Shown here: piece by piece, positions 49,786 to 61,800 of the stretch
How positions within the stretch are numbered: the stretch's first letter is position 1
Layout of the letters: each line of letters opens with the position of its first letter
Notes under the pieces: model-generated
The model's input: only the letters and a program-made list of their open reading frames with translations
What the model was told of the DNA's origin: nothing
Databases searched by the model: none
Assembly (NCBI RefSeq): GCF_051401765.1
Contig: NW_027480544.1
Coordinates: 186,001-250,000, forward strand
Length of the DNA stretch: 64,000 nucleotides
Reading direction: 5' to 3'
From: Calliopsis andreniformis
Lineage: Eukaryota > Arthropoda > Insecta > Hymenoptera > Andrenidae
Translations under genes and position numbers: made by a program

Positions 49786-52700
49786 TGAGGATTGAGGATT
49801 GAGGATTGAGGATTGAGGATGAGGGCTGAGGTTTGAGGGTAGTGGTTTGAGGACTGAGGACTGATGATTGAGGGTTGAGAACTGAGGACTGAGGATTGAG
49901 AATTGAAGATTGAGGATTGAGGATTGAGGATGAGGGCTGAGGGTTGAGGATTGAGGTTTGTGGACTGAGGAATGTGGATTGAGGATTGAGAGTTGAGGAT
50001 TGAGGATTGAGGATTGAAGACTGAGGATTGGGTGTTGAGGATTGAAGAATGAGGATTGAGGAATGAGGATTGAGGATTGAGGATTTAGGATTCAAAATTG
50101 AGTATTGAGGATTGAAGCATGGCGATTGAGGATTGAGGATTGAGGATTGGCGATTGAGGATGGAGGATTGGAGATTGAGTATTGAGGATTGAAGATTGAG
50201 GATCGAGGATTGAGGATTGAGGATTGAGTATTGAAGATTGAGGATTGGGGACTGAGTGTTGAGTGTTGAATGATGAGAATTGATGTCTGTGAATAAAGAT
50301 TTGAAAATTGCAGATTGAGTATTGAGTATTGAAAACAGTGAATTGATGATATTCTATTGAGGATTGATAATTGACAACTGATTGTTGAGGACTGAGGTCT
50401 GATGATTGAGGATTCAGGATTGAGGATACAGGTTTGAGGTTCAAGGACTGAGGATTGAGGTTTGAGGATTGAGGTTTGAGGATTGAGGATTGAGGATTGA
50501 GGATTGGAGATTGAGGATTCGGTATTGAGGATTGAAGAATGAGGATTGAGGAGTGAGGACTGAGGATTGAGGATTGAGGATTGAGGATTGAGGTTTGAGG
50601 ATTGAGGATTGAAGATTGAGTATTGAGGATTGAAGATTGAGGATTGAGGATTGACGGTTGAGGATGGAGGATTGAAGATTGAGTATTGAGTATTGAAGAT
50701 TGAGGGTTGGGGACTGAGTGTTGAGTGTTGAATGATGAGAATTGATGTTTGTGAATAAAGATTTGAAAATTGCAGATTGAGTATTGAGTATTGAAAACTG
50801 TGAATTGATAATATTCTATTGAGGATTGATAAATGACAACTGATTGTTGAGGACTGAGGTCTGAAGATTGAGGATTCAGGATTGAGGATACAGGTTTGAG
50901 GTTCGAGGACTGAGGATTGAGGGTTGAGGATTGAGGTTTGAGGATTGAGGATTGAGGATTGGGGATTGAAGATTGAGGATTGTGTATTGCGGATTGAACA
51001 TTGAGGATTGAGGATTGAGGATTGAGGATTCAGGACTGAGGATTGAGGATTCATGATTGAGGATTGAGGATTGAGAATTGAGGATTGAGGATTGAGGATT
51101 GAAGATTGAGGCCTGGGCATTGAGGATTGAGGATGAGGGCTGAGGGTTGAGGATTGAGGTTTGTGGACTGAGGAATGAGGATTGAGGATTGAGAGTTGAG
51201 GATTGAGGATTGAGGATTGAAGATTGAGGATTGGGTGTTGAGGATTGAAGAATGAGGATTGAGGAATGAGGATTGAGGATTGAGGATTTAGGATTCAAAA
51301 ATGAGCATTGAGGATTGAAGCCTGGCGATTGAGGATTGAGGATTGAGGATTGACGGTTGAGGATGGAGGATTGAAGATTGAGTATTGAGGATTGAAGATT
51401 GAGGATCGAGGATTGAGGATTGAGGATTGAGTATTGAAGATTGAGGGTTGGGGACTGAGTGTTGAGTGTTGAATGATGAGAATTGATGTTTGTGAATAAA
51501 GATTTGAAAATTGCAGATTGAGTATTGAGTATTGAAAACTGTGAATTGATAATATTCTATTGAGGATTGATAATTGACAACTGATTGTTGAGGACTGAGG
51601 TCTGAAGATTGAGGATTCAGGATTGAGGATACAGGTTTGAGGTTCGAGGACTGAGGATTGAGGGTTGAGGATTGAGGTTTGAGGATTGAGGATTGAGGAT
51701 TGGGGATTGAAGATTGAGGATTGTGTATTGCGGATTGAACATTGAGGATTGAGGATTGAGGATTGAGGATTCAGGACTGAGGATTGAGGATTGATGATTG
51801 AGGATTGAGGATTGAGAATTGAGGATTGAGGATTGAGGATTGAAGATTGAGGCCTGGGCATTGAGGATTGAAGAATGAGGATTGAGGATTGAGGATTGAA
51901 GATTGAGGATTGCAGATTGAGTATTGAGGATTGAAGATTGAGGGTTGAGGATTGAGGATTGAGGATTGAGCATTGAGGATTGAGGATTGAGGATTGAGGA
52001 TTGTAGATTGAGTATTGAGGAATGTAGATTGAGGATTGAGGATTGAGGATTCAGGATTGAGGATTGAAGATTGAGGATTGGGGATTGAGGATTGATGATT
52101 GAGGATTGAGTATTGAGTACTGAGAATTGAGGATTGAGGATTGAAGATTGAGGATTGAGGATTGAAGATTGAGTATTGATGATTGAAGAATGAGGATTGA
52201 GGATTGAGTGTTGAGGATTGAGGACGAGGGCTGACGATTGAGGATTGAGGTTTGAGGATTGAGGATTGTGGATTGAGGACTGAGGATTGAGGATTGACGA
52301 TTTAGTATTGAGGATTGATGACTGTGTATTGAGGATTGAAAGTTGCGGAATGAGGATTGAGGATTGAGGATTGAAGATTGAGGATTGGGGACTGAGTGTT
52401 GAGGGTTGAGTGATGAGAATTGATGATTGTGGATAGAGATTTGAAGATTTCAGGTTGAGTATTGAGTATTGAAACCTGTGAATTGAGGATATTCTATTGA
52501 GGATTGAGGATTGACAACTGATTGTTGAGGACTGAGGTCTGAAGACTGAGGATTCAGGTTTGAGGATTGAGGATTGAGGATTGAGGATTGAGGGTTGAGG
52601 ATTGAAGATTGAGGATTGGGTATTGCGGATTGAACATTGAGGGTTGAAGATTGAGGGTTGGGTGTTGAGGATTGAAGTATGAGGATTGAGGATTGAGGAT

Positions 52701-52856
52701 TGAGGAATAAGGATTGAAGATTCAGTATTGAGGATTGAAGATTGAGGATTACGGATTGAGGATTGAGGATTGAAGATTGAGTATTGATAATTGAAGATTG
52801 AGGATTGAGGACGGAGTATTGAGGATTGAGGATTGAGTATTGAGTATTGAGGATGG
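49786..52856 (+). repeat. B-specific middle of B2
   Basis: Counterpart of 32930-36070 at offset 16856, then 16814 after the 42-bp loss near 50690. It carries class-h modules at 50349, 50811 and 51552 and a class-g module at 52489. It lacks the fourth class-h module seen in B1 and B3. No gene is seen. Confidence 0.82.
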
Positions 52857-52877
52857 AAGACTGAGGATTGGGTATTG
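52857..52877 (+). other. Chimeric junction in B2
   Basis: Left of this point the sequence follows B1 (GAGGATG-GAAGACT). To the right it follows the A2/C1 tail (GATGATT-GAACGTT-AAGGATT, then GAGGGGTG). The shared string is AGACTGAGGATTGGGTATTG. It looks like a recombination between a B unit and an A/C-type tail. Confidence 0.78.
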
Positions 52878-53715
52878 ATGATTGAACGTTAAGGATTGAG
52901 GGGTGAGGATTGAGGATTGAGGATTGAAGATTGAAGATTGAATATTAATGATTGAAGATTGAGGATTGAGGATTGAGCGTTGTGGATTGAGGACGAGGAC
53001 TAAGGGTTGAGTATTGGTGTTTGAAGTCTGAGGATTGAGGATTGAGGATTAAGAAATGAGGATTGAGGATTGAGGATTGAAGATTGAGGATTCGGTATTG
53101 AGGATTGAAGAATGAGGATTGAGGAGTGAGGACTGAGGATTGAGGATTGAGGATAGAGGATTGAGGTTTGAGGATTGAGGATTGAAGATTGAGTATTGAG
53201 GATTGAAGATTGAGGATTGAGGATTGAGTATTGAGGATTGAGGATTGAAGATTGAGGATTGGGGATTGAGGATTGACGATTGAGTATTGAGCACTGAGGA
53301 TTGAGAATTGAGGATTGAGGATTGAAGATTGAGTATTGAGGATTGAAGATTGAGGATTGAGGATTGAGGATTGAAGATTGAGGACTGAGTGTTGAGGGAT
53401 GCGTGATGAGAATTGATGTTTGTGGATTGAGATTTGAAGATTGAAGAATGGGGATTGAGTATTGAAAACTGTGAATTGAGGATATTCTATTGAGGATTGA
53501 GGATTGACAATTGATTGCTGAGGACTTATGGCTGAAGATTGAGGATTCAGGATTGAGGATTCGGGGTGGAGGTTTGAGGTCTGAGGATTGACGGTTGAGG
53601 ATTAAGGATTGAGGATTGAGGATTGACGCTTGAGGATTGAGGATTGATGATGGAAGATTGAAGAGAGAGGACTGAGTGTTGAGGATTGAGTGTTGAGAAT
53701 TGATGTTTGAGGATT

Positions 53716-56700
53716 GAGATTTGATTATTGAATATTTTGGATTGAGTATTGAACCATGAGAATTCAGGATATTCTATTGAGTATTGAGAATTGAGGATTG
53801 ACGGTTGAGTGTTGAGGATTGATGGTTGAGGGTTGTGCGTTGAATATTGAGGATTGAGGATTGAGGATTGAGGATTGGGGATTGAGGATTGAAGGTTGAG
53901 TATTGATGATTGAAGTTTGAGGATTGAGGATTGATTGTTGAGGTTTGAGGACGAGGACTGACGGTTGAAGATTGAGGTTTGAGGATTGAGGATTGATGAC
54001 TGAGGACTGAGGATTGAGGATAGAGCATTGAACATTGAGGATTGAAGATTGAGGACTGAGGATTGAGGATTGAAGATTGAGTATTGAGGATTGAAGATTG
54101 AGGATTGAGGATTGAGGATTGAGGATTCAGGATGAGGGCTGAGGGTTGAGGATTGAGGTTTGAGGACTGAGGACTGAGGATTGAGGATTGAGAATTGAGG
54201 ATTGAGGATTGAGGATTGCAGATTGAGGATTGAGGATTGAGGATTGAAGGTTCAGTAATGAGGATTGAAGATAGAGAATTGAGGATTGAGGATTGAACAT
54301 TGAGGACTGAGTGTTGCGGGTTGAGTGATGAGAATTGATGTTTGTGGATAATGGTTTGAGGATTGCAGATCGAGTATTGAGTGTTGAAAGCTGTGAATTG
54401 AGGATATTCTACTGAGGATTGAGGATTGACTACTGATTGCTGAGGACTGAGGGCTGAAGATTGAGGACTCAGGATTGAGGATTCAGAATTGAGGTTTGTG
54501 GACTGAGGATTGAGGATTGAAGATTGTGGATTGAGGATTGAGGATTGAGGATTGAGGATTGAGGTTTGAGGATTGAAGATTGAGGATTGGGTATTGAGGT
54601 TTGAGCATTGGGGGTTGAGGTTTGAGGACGAGGACTGACGGTTGAGGATTGAGAATTGAGGATTGACGCTTGAGGATTGAGGATTGAGGATGGAGGATTG
54701 AAGAGAGAGGACTGAGTGTTGAGGATTGCGTGTTGAGAATTGATGTTTGAGGACTGAGATTTGATTATTGAATATTGTGGATTGAGTATTGAACCAGGAG
54801 AATTCAGGATATTCTTTTGGGTATTGAGAACTGAGGATTGATGGTTGAGTATTGAGGATTGATGGTTGAGGGTTGTGCGTTGAATATTGAGGATTGAGGA
54901 TTGAGAATTGAGGATTGAGGTTTGAGGACTGAAGGTTGAATATTGATGATTGAAGATTGAGGATTCAGTATTGATGGTTGTGGATTGAGGACGAGGTCTG
55001 AGGGTTGAGTATGGCTGTTTGAGGTCTGAGGATTGAGGATTGACGATTGAGAATTGAGGATTGAGGATTGAGGATTGAAGATTGAGGATTGGGTATTGAG
55101 GAATGAAGAATGAGGATTGAGGATTGAGTATTGAGGATCGAGGAATGAAGACTGAGTATTGAGGATTGAAGATTGAGGATTGAGTATCGAGGATTGAGGA
55201 TTGCGGACTGAGGATTGAGGATTGCAGATTGAGCATTGAGGATTGAAGATTGAGGATTGAGGATTGAGGATTGAGGTTTGAGGATTGAAGATTGAGGATT
55301 GGGGATTGAGGATTGACGATTGAGCATTGAGTATTGAGGTTTGAGAATTGAGGATTCATTATTGAAGATTGAGTATTGAGGATTGAAGATTGAGTATTGA
55401 GGATTGAGGATTGAGGATTGAGGATTGAGGATGAGGGCTGAGGTTTGAGGGTAGTGGTTTGAGGACTGAGGACTGATGATTGAGGGTTGAGAACTGAGGA
55501 CTGAGGATTGAGAATTGAAGATTGAGGATTGAGGATTGAGGATGAGGGCTGAGGGTTGAGGATTGAGGTTTGTGGACTGAGGAATGTGGATTGAGGATTG
55601 AGAGTTGAGGATTGAGGATTGAGGATTGAAGACTGAGGATTGGGTGTTGAGGATTGAAGAATGAGGATTGAGGAATGAGGATTGAGGATTGAGGATTTAG
55701 GATTCAAAATTGAGTATTGAGGATTGAAGCCTGGCGATTGAGGATTGAGGATTGAGGATTGGCGATTGAGGATGGAGGATTGGAGATTGAGTATTGAGGA
55801 TTGAAGATTGAGGATCGAGGATTGAGGATTGAGGATTGAGTATTGAAGATTGAGGATTGGGGACTGAGTGTTGAGTGTTGAATGATGAGAATTGATGTCT
55901 GTGAATAAAGATTTGAAAATTGCAGATTGAGTATTGAGTATTGAAAACAGTGAATTGATGATATTCTATTGAGGATTGATAATTGACAACTGATTGTTGA
56001 GGACTGAGGTCTGATGATTGAGGATTCAGGATTGAGGATACAGGTTTGAGGTTCAAGGACTGAGGATTGAGGTTTGAGGATTGAGGTTTGAGGATTGAGG
56101 ATTGAGGATTGAGGATTGGAGATTGAGGATTCGGTATTGAGGATTGAAGAATGAGGATTGAGGAGTGAGGACTGAGGATTGAGGATTGAGGATTGAGGAT
56201 TGAGGTTTGAGGATTGAGGATTGAAGATTGAGTATTGAGGATTGAAGATTTAGGATTGAGGATTGACGGTTGAGGATGGAGGATTGAAGATTGAGTATTG
56301 AGTATTGAAGATTGAGGGTTGGGGACTGAGTGTTGAGTGTTGAATGATGAGAATTGATGTTTGTGAATAAAGATTTGAAAATTGCAGATTGAGTATTGAG
56401 TATTGAAAACTGTGAATTGATAATATTCTATTGAGGATTGATAATTGACAACTGATTGTTGAGGACTGAGGTCTGAAGATTGAGGATTCAGGATTGAGGA
56501 TACAGGTTTGAGGTTCGAGGACTGAGGATTGAGGGTTGAGGATTGAGGTTTGAGGATTGAGGATTGAGGATTGGGGATTGAAGATTGAGGATTGTGTATT
56601 GCGGATTGAACATTGAGGATTGAGGATTGAGGATTGAGGATTCAGGACTGAGGATTGAGGATTGATGATTGAGGATTGAGGATTGAGAATTGAGGATTGA

Positions 56701-58817
56701 GGATTGAGGATTGAAGATTGAGGCCTGGGCATTGAGGATTGAAGAATGAGGATTGAGGATTGAGGATTGAAGATTGAGGATTGCAGATTGAGTATTGAGG
56801 ATTGAAGATTGAGGGTTGAGGATTGAGGATTGAGGATTGAGCATTGAGGATTGAGGATTGAGGATTGAGGATTGTAGATTGAGTATTGAGGAATGTAGAT
56901 TGAGGATTGAGGATTGAGGATTGAGGATTGAGGATTGAAGATTGAGGATTGGGGATTGAGGATTGATGATTGAGGATTGAGTATTGAGTACTGAGAATTG
57001 AGGATTGAGGATTGAAGATTGAGGATTGAGGATTGAAGATTGAGTATTGATGATTGAAGAATGAGGATTGAGGATTGAGTGTTGAGGATTGAGGACGAGG
57101 GCTGACGATTGAGGATTGAGGTTTGAGGATTGAGGATTGTGGATTGAGGACTGAGGATTGAGGATTGACGATTTAGTATTGAGGATTGATGACTGTGTAT
57201 TGAGGATTGAAAGTTGCGGAATGAGGATTGAGGATTGAGGATTGAAGATTGAGGATTGGGGACTGAGTGTTGAGGGTTGAGTGATGAGAATTGATGATTG
57301 TGGATAGAGATTTGAAGATTTCAGGTTGAGTATTGAGTATTGAAACCTGTGAATTGAGGATATTCTATTGAGGATTGAGGATTGACAACTGATTGTTGAG
57401 GACTGAGGTCTGAAGACTGAGGATTCAGGTTTGAGGATTGAGGATTGAGGATTGAGGATTGAGGGTTGAGGATTGAAGATTGAGGATTGGGTATTGCGGA
57501 TTGAACATTGAGGGTTGAAGATTGAGGGTTGGGTGTTGAGGATTGAAGTATGAGGATTGAGGATTGAGGATTGAGGAATAAGGATTGAAGATTCAGTATT
57601 GAGGATTGAAGATTGAGGATTACGGATTGAGGATTGAGGATTGAAGATTGAGTATTGATAATTGAAGATTGAGGATTGAGGACGGAGTATTGAGGATTGA
57701 GGATTGAGTATTGAGTATTGAGGATGGAAGACTGAGGATTGGGTATTGAGGATTGAACGTTGAGGATTGAGGGTTGAGGATTGAGGTTTGAGGATTGAAG
57801 ATTGAAGATTGAATATTAATGGTTGAAGATTGAGGATTGAGGATTGAGTATTGAAGATTGAGGGTTGGGGACTGAGTGTTGAGTGTTGAATGATGAGAAT
57901 TGATGTTTGTGAATAAAGATTTGAAAATTGCAGATTGAGTATTGAGTATTGAAAACTGTGAATTGATAATGTTCTATTGAGGATTGATATTTGACAACTG
58001 ATTGTTGAGGACTGAGGTCTGAAGATTGAGGATTCAGGATTGAGGATACAGGTTTGAGGTTCGAGGACTGAGGATTGAGGGTTGTGGATTGAGGACGAGG
58101 ACTGAGGGTTGAGTATTGGTGTTTGAAGTCTGAGGATTGAGGATTGAGGATTAAGAAATGAGGATTGAGGATTGAGGATTGAAGATTGAGGATTCGGTAT
58201 TGAGGATTGAAGAATGAGGATTGAGGAGTGAGGACTGAGGATTGAGGATTGAGGATTGAGGATTGAGGTTTGAGGATTGAGGATTGAAGATTGAGTATTG
58301 AGGATTGAAGATTGAGGATTGAGGATTGAGGATTGAGGATTGAGGATTGAAGATTGAGGATTGGGGATTGAGGATTGACGATTGAGTATTGAGCACTGAG
58401 GATTGAGAATTGAGGATTGAGGATTGAAGATTGAGTATTGAGGATTGAAGATTGAGGATTGAGAATTGAGGATTGAAGATTGAGGACTGAGTGTTGAGGG
58501 TTGCGTGATGAGAATTGATGTTTGTGGATTGAGATTTGAAGATTGAAGAATGGGGATTGAGTACTGAAAACTGTGAATTGAGGATATTCTATTGAGGATT
58601 GAGGATTGACAATTGATTGCTGAGGACTTATGGCTGAAGATTGAGGATTCAGGATTGAGGATTCGGGGTGGAGGTTTGAGGTCTGAGGATTGATGGTTGA
58701 GGATTAAGGATTGAGGATTGAGGATTGACGCTTGAGGATTGAGGATTGATGATGGAGGATTGAAGAGAGAGGACTGAGTGTTGAGGATTGAGTGTTGAGA
58801 ATTGATGTTTGAGGATT
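53716..58817 (+). repeat. Higher-order unit B3 (5,102 bp)
   Basis: The front half follows B2 at +5612; the back half follows B1 at +21685 (cores 57360, 57969 and 58584 match 35675, 36284 and 36899). Cores are at 53769, 54404, 54809, 55961, 56423, 57360, 57969 and 58584. Its length equals B1 minus 741 minus 42 bp exactly. The single module at 56423 combines the left flank of B2's module at 50811 with the right side of the one at 51552, so one 741-bp tandem copy has been lost. Confidence 0.9.
55398..58075 (+). repeat. B-specific middle of B3
   Basis: Class-h modules at 55961, 56423 and 57969 and a class-g module at 57360. It is one 741-bp copy shorter than B1 and B2. It retains the TGTTCT-core module that B2 lacks. 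No gene is seen. Confidence 0.82.
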
Positions 58818-61800
58818 GAGATTTGATTATTGAATATTTTGGATTGAGTATTGAACCATGAGAATTCAGGATATTCTATTGAGTATTGAGAATTCAGGAT
58901 TGACGGTTGAGTATTGAGGATTGATGGTTGAGGGTTGTGCGTTGAATATTGAGGATTGAGGATTGAGGATTGAGGATTGGGGATTGAGGATTGAAGGTTG
59001 AGTATTGATGATTGAAGATTGAGGATTGAGGATTGAGGGTTGAGGTTTGAGGACGAGGACTGACGGTTGAAGATTGAGGTTTGAGGATTGAGGATTGAGG
59101 ATTGAGGATTGAGGATTCAGGATGAGGGCTGATGGTTGAGGATTGAGGTTTGAGGACTGAGGACTGAGGATTGAGGATTGAAAATTGAGGATTGAGGATT
59201 GAGGATTGAAGATTGAGGATTGAGGATTAAGGATTGAAGGTTCAGTAATGAGGATTGAAGATAGAGAATTGAGGATTGAGGATTGAACATTGAGGACTGA
59301 GTGTTGCGGGTTGAGTGATGAGAATTGATGTTTGTGGATAGTGGTTTGAAGATTGCAGATCGAGTATTGAGTGTTGAAAGCTGTGAATTGAGGATATTCT
59401 ACTGAGGATTGAGGATTGACTACTGATTGCTGAGGACTGAGGGCTGAAGATTGAGGACTCAGGATTGAGGATTCAGAATTGAGGTTTGTGGACTGAGGAT
59501 TGAGGATTGAAGATTGTGGATTGAGGATTGAGGATTGAGGATTGAGGATTGAGGTTTGAGGATTGAAGATTGAGGATTGGGTATTGAGGTTTGAGCATTG
59601 GGGGTTGAGGTTTGAGGACGAGGACTGACGGTTGAGGATTGAGAATTGAGGTTTGACGCTTGAGGATTGAGGATTGAGGATGGAGGATTGAAGAGAGAGG
59701 ACTGAGTGTTGAGGATTGCGTGTTGAGTATTGATGTTTGAGGACTGAGATTTGATTATTGAATATTGTGGATTGAGTATTGAACCAGGAGAATTCAGGAT
59801 ATTCTTTTGGGTATTGAGAATTGAGGATTGATGGTTGAGGGTTGTGCGTTGAATATTGAGGATTGAGGATTGAGGATTGAGGATTGAGGATTGAGGATTG
59901 AAGATTGAGTATTGATGATTGAAGATTGAGGATTGAGGATTGAGGGTTGAGGTTTGAGGACGAGCACTGACGGTTGAGGATTGAGGTTTAAGGATTGAGG
60001 ATTGAGGATTGAGGACTGAAGGTTGAATATTGATGATTGAAGATTGAGGATTCAGTATTGATGGTTGTGGAATGAGGACGAGGTCTGAGGGTTGAGTATT
60101 GCTGTTTGAGGTCTGAGGATTGAGGATTGAGGATTGAGGATTGAGGATTGAAGATTGAGGATTGGGTATTGAGGAATGAAGAATGAGGATTGAGGATTGA
60201 GTATTGAGGATCGAGGATTGAAGACTGAGTATTGAGGATTGAAAGTTGAGGATTGACTATCGAGGATTGAGGATTGCGGACAGAGGATTGAGGATTGCAT
60301 ATTGAGTATTGAGGATTGAAGATTGAGGATTGAGGATTGAGGATTGAGGTTTGAGGATTGACGATTGAGGATTGGGGATTGAGGATTGACGATTGAGTAT
60401 TGAGTATTGAGGATTGAGAATTGAGGATTGATTATTGAAGATTGAGTATTGAGGATTGAAGATTGAGTATTGAGGATTCAGGATTGAGGTTTGAGGACTG
60501 AGGATTGAGGATTGAGTATTGAGGATTGAGGATTGAGGATTGAAGATTGAATATTGATGATTGAAGATAGAGGATCGAGGATTGAGAATTGAGGATTGAT
60601 GATTGAAGATTGAGTATTGAGGATTGAAGATTGAGGATTGAGTATTGCGGATTGAAGATTGAGGACTGAGTGTTGAGGGTTGCGTGATGAGGATTGATGT
60701 TTGTGGATTGAGATTTGAAGATTGAAGAATGGGGATTGAGTATTGAAAACTGTGAATTGAGGATATTCTATTGAGGATTGAGGATTGACAATTGGTTGTT
60801 GAGGACTTATGGGTGAAGATTGAGGATTCAGGTTTGAGGATTCAGGATTGACGTTTGAGGACTGAGGATTGAGGATTGAGGATTGAGGATTGAGGATTGA
60901 GGACTGAGAATTGAGGATTGAGGATTGAGGATTGGGGATTGAGGATTGAAGACTGAGGATTGGGAATTGAGGATTGAACATTGAGGGTTGAGAGTTGAGG
61001 ATTGAGGATTGAGGATTGAGGATTGAAGATTGAATATTAATGATTGAAGATTGAGGATTGAGGATTGAGGGTTGCGGATTGAGGACGAGGACTGAGGGTT
61101 GAGTGTTGGTGTTTGAAGTCTGAGGATTGAGGATTGTGGATTGAGAATTGAGGATTGTGGATTGAGGATTGAAGATTGAGGATTCGGTATTGAGGATTGA
61201 AGAATGAGAATTGAGGAGTGAGGACTGAGGACTGAGGATTGCAGTTTGAGTATTGAGGATTGAAGATTGAGTATTGAGGATTGAGGATTGAGGATTGAGG
61301 ATTGAGGATTGATGATTGAAGATTGAGTATTGAGGATTGAAGATTGAGGATTGAGGATTGAGGATTGAGGATTGAGGATTGAAGATTGAGGATTTGGGAT
61401 TGAGGACTGAGGATTGACGATTGAGTATTGAGCATTGAGGATTGAGTATTGAGGATTGAAGATTGAGGATTGAGGATTGTGGATTGAAGATTGAGGACTG
61501 AGTGTTGAGGGTTGCGTGATGAGGATTGATGTTTGTCGATTGAGATTTGAAGATTGAAGAATGGGGATTGAGTATTGAAAACTGTGAATTGAGGATATTC
61601 TATTGAGGATTGAGGATTGACAATTGATCGTTGAGGACTTATGGGTGAAGATTGAGGATTCAGGTTTGAGGATTCAGGATTGACGTTTGAGGACTGAGGA
61701 TTGAGGATTGAGGATTGAGGATTGAGGATTGATGGCTGAGGGTTGTGCGTTGAATATTGATGATTGAGGATTGAGGATTGAGGATTGCGGATTGAGGATT

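Larger units (their letters stand above)
48104..53715 (+). repeat. Higher-order unit B2 (5,612 bp)
   Basis: Copy of B1 at +16856, then +16814 after a 42-bp (six-heptamer) loss near 50690, where two GAGTATT units have become adjacent. Cores are at 48157, 48792, 49197, 50349, 50811, 51552, 52489 and 53482. From about 52857-52877 it stops following B1 and follows C1's tail (offset 5612 from about 47260). It therefore lacks B1's class-h module with the TGTTCT core and looks chimeric. Confidence 0.9.
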
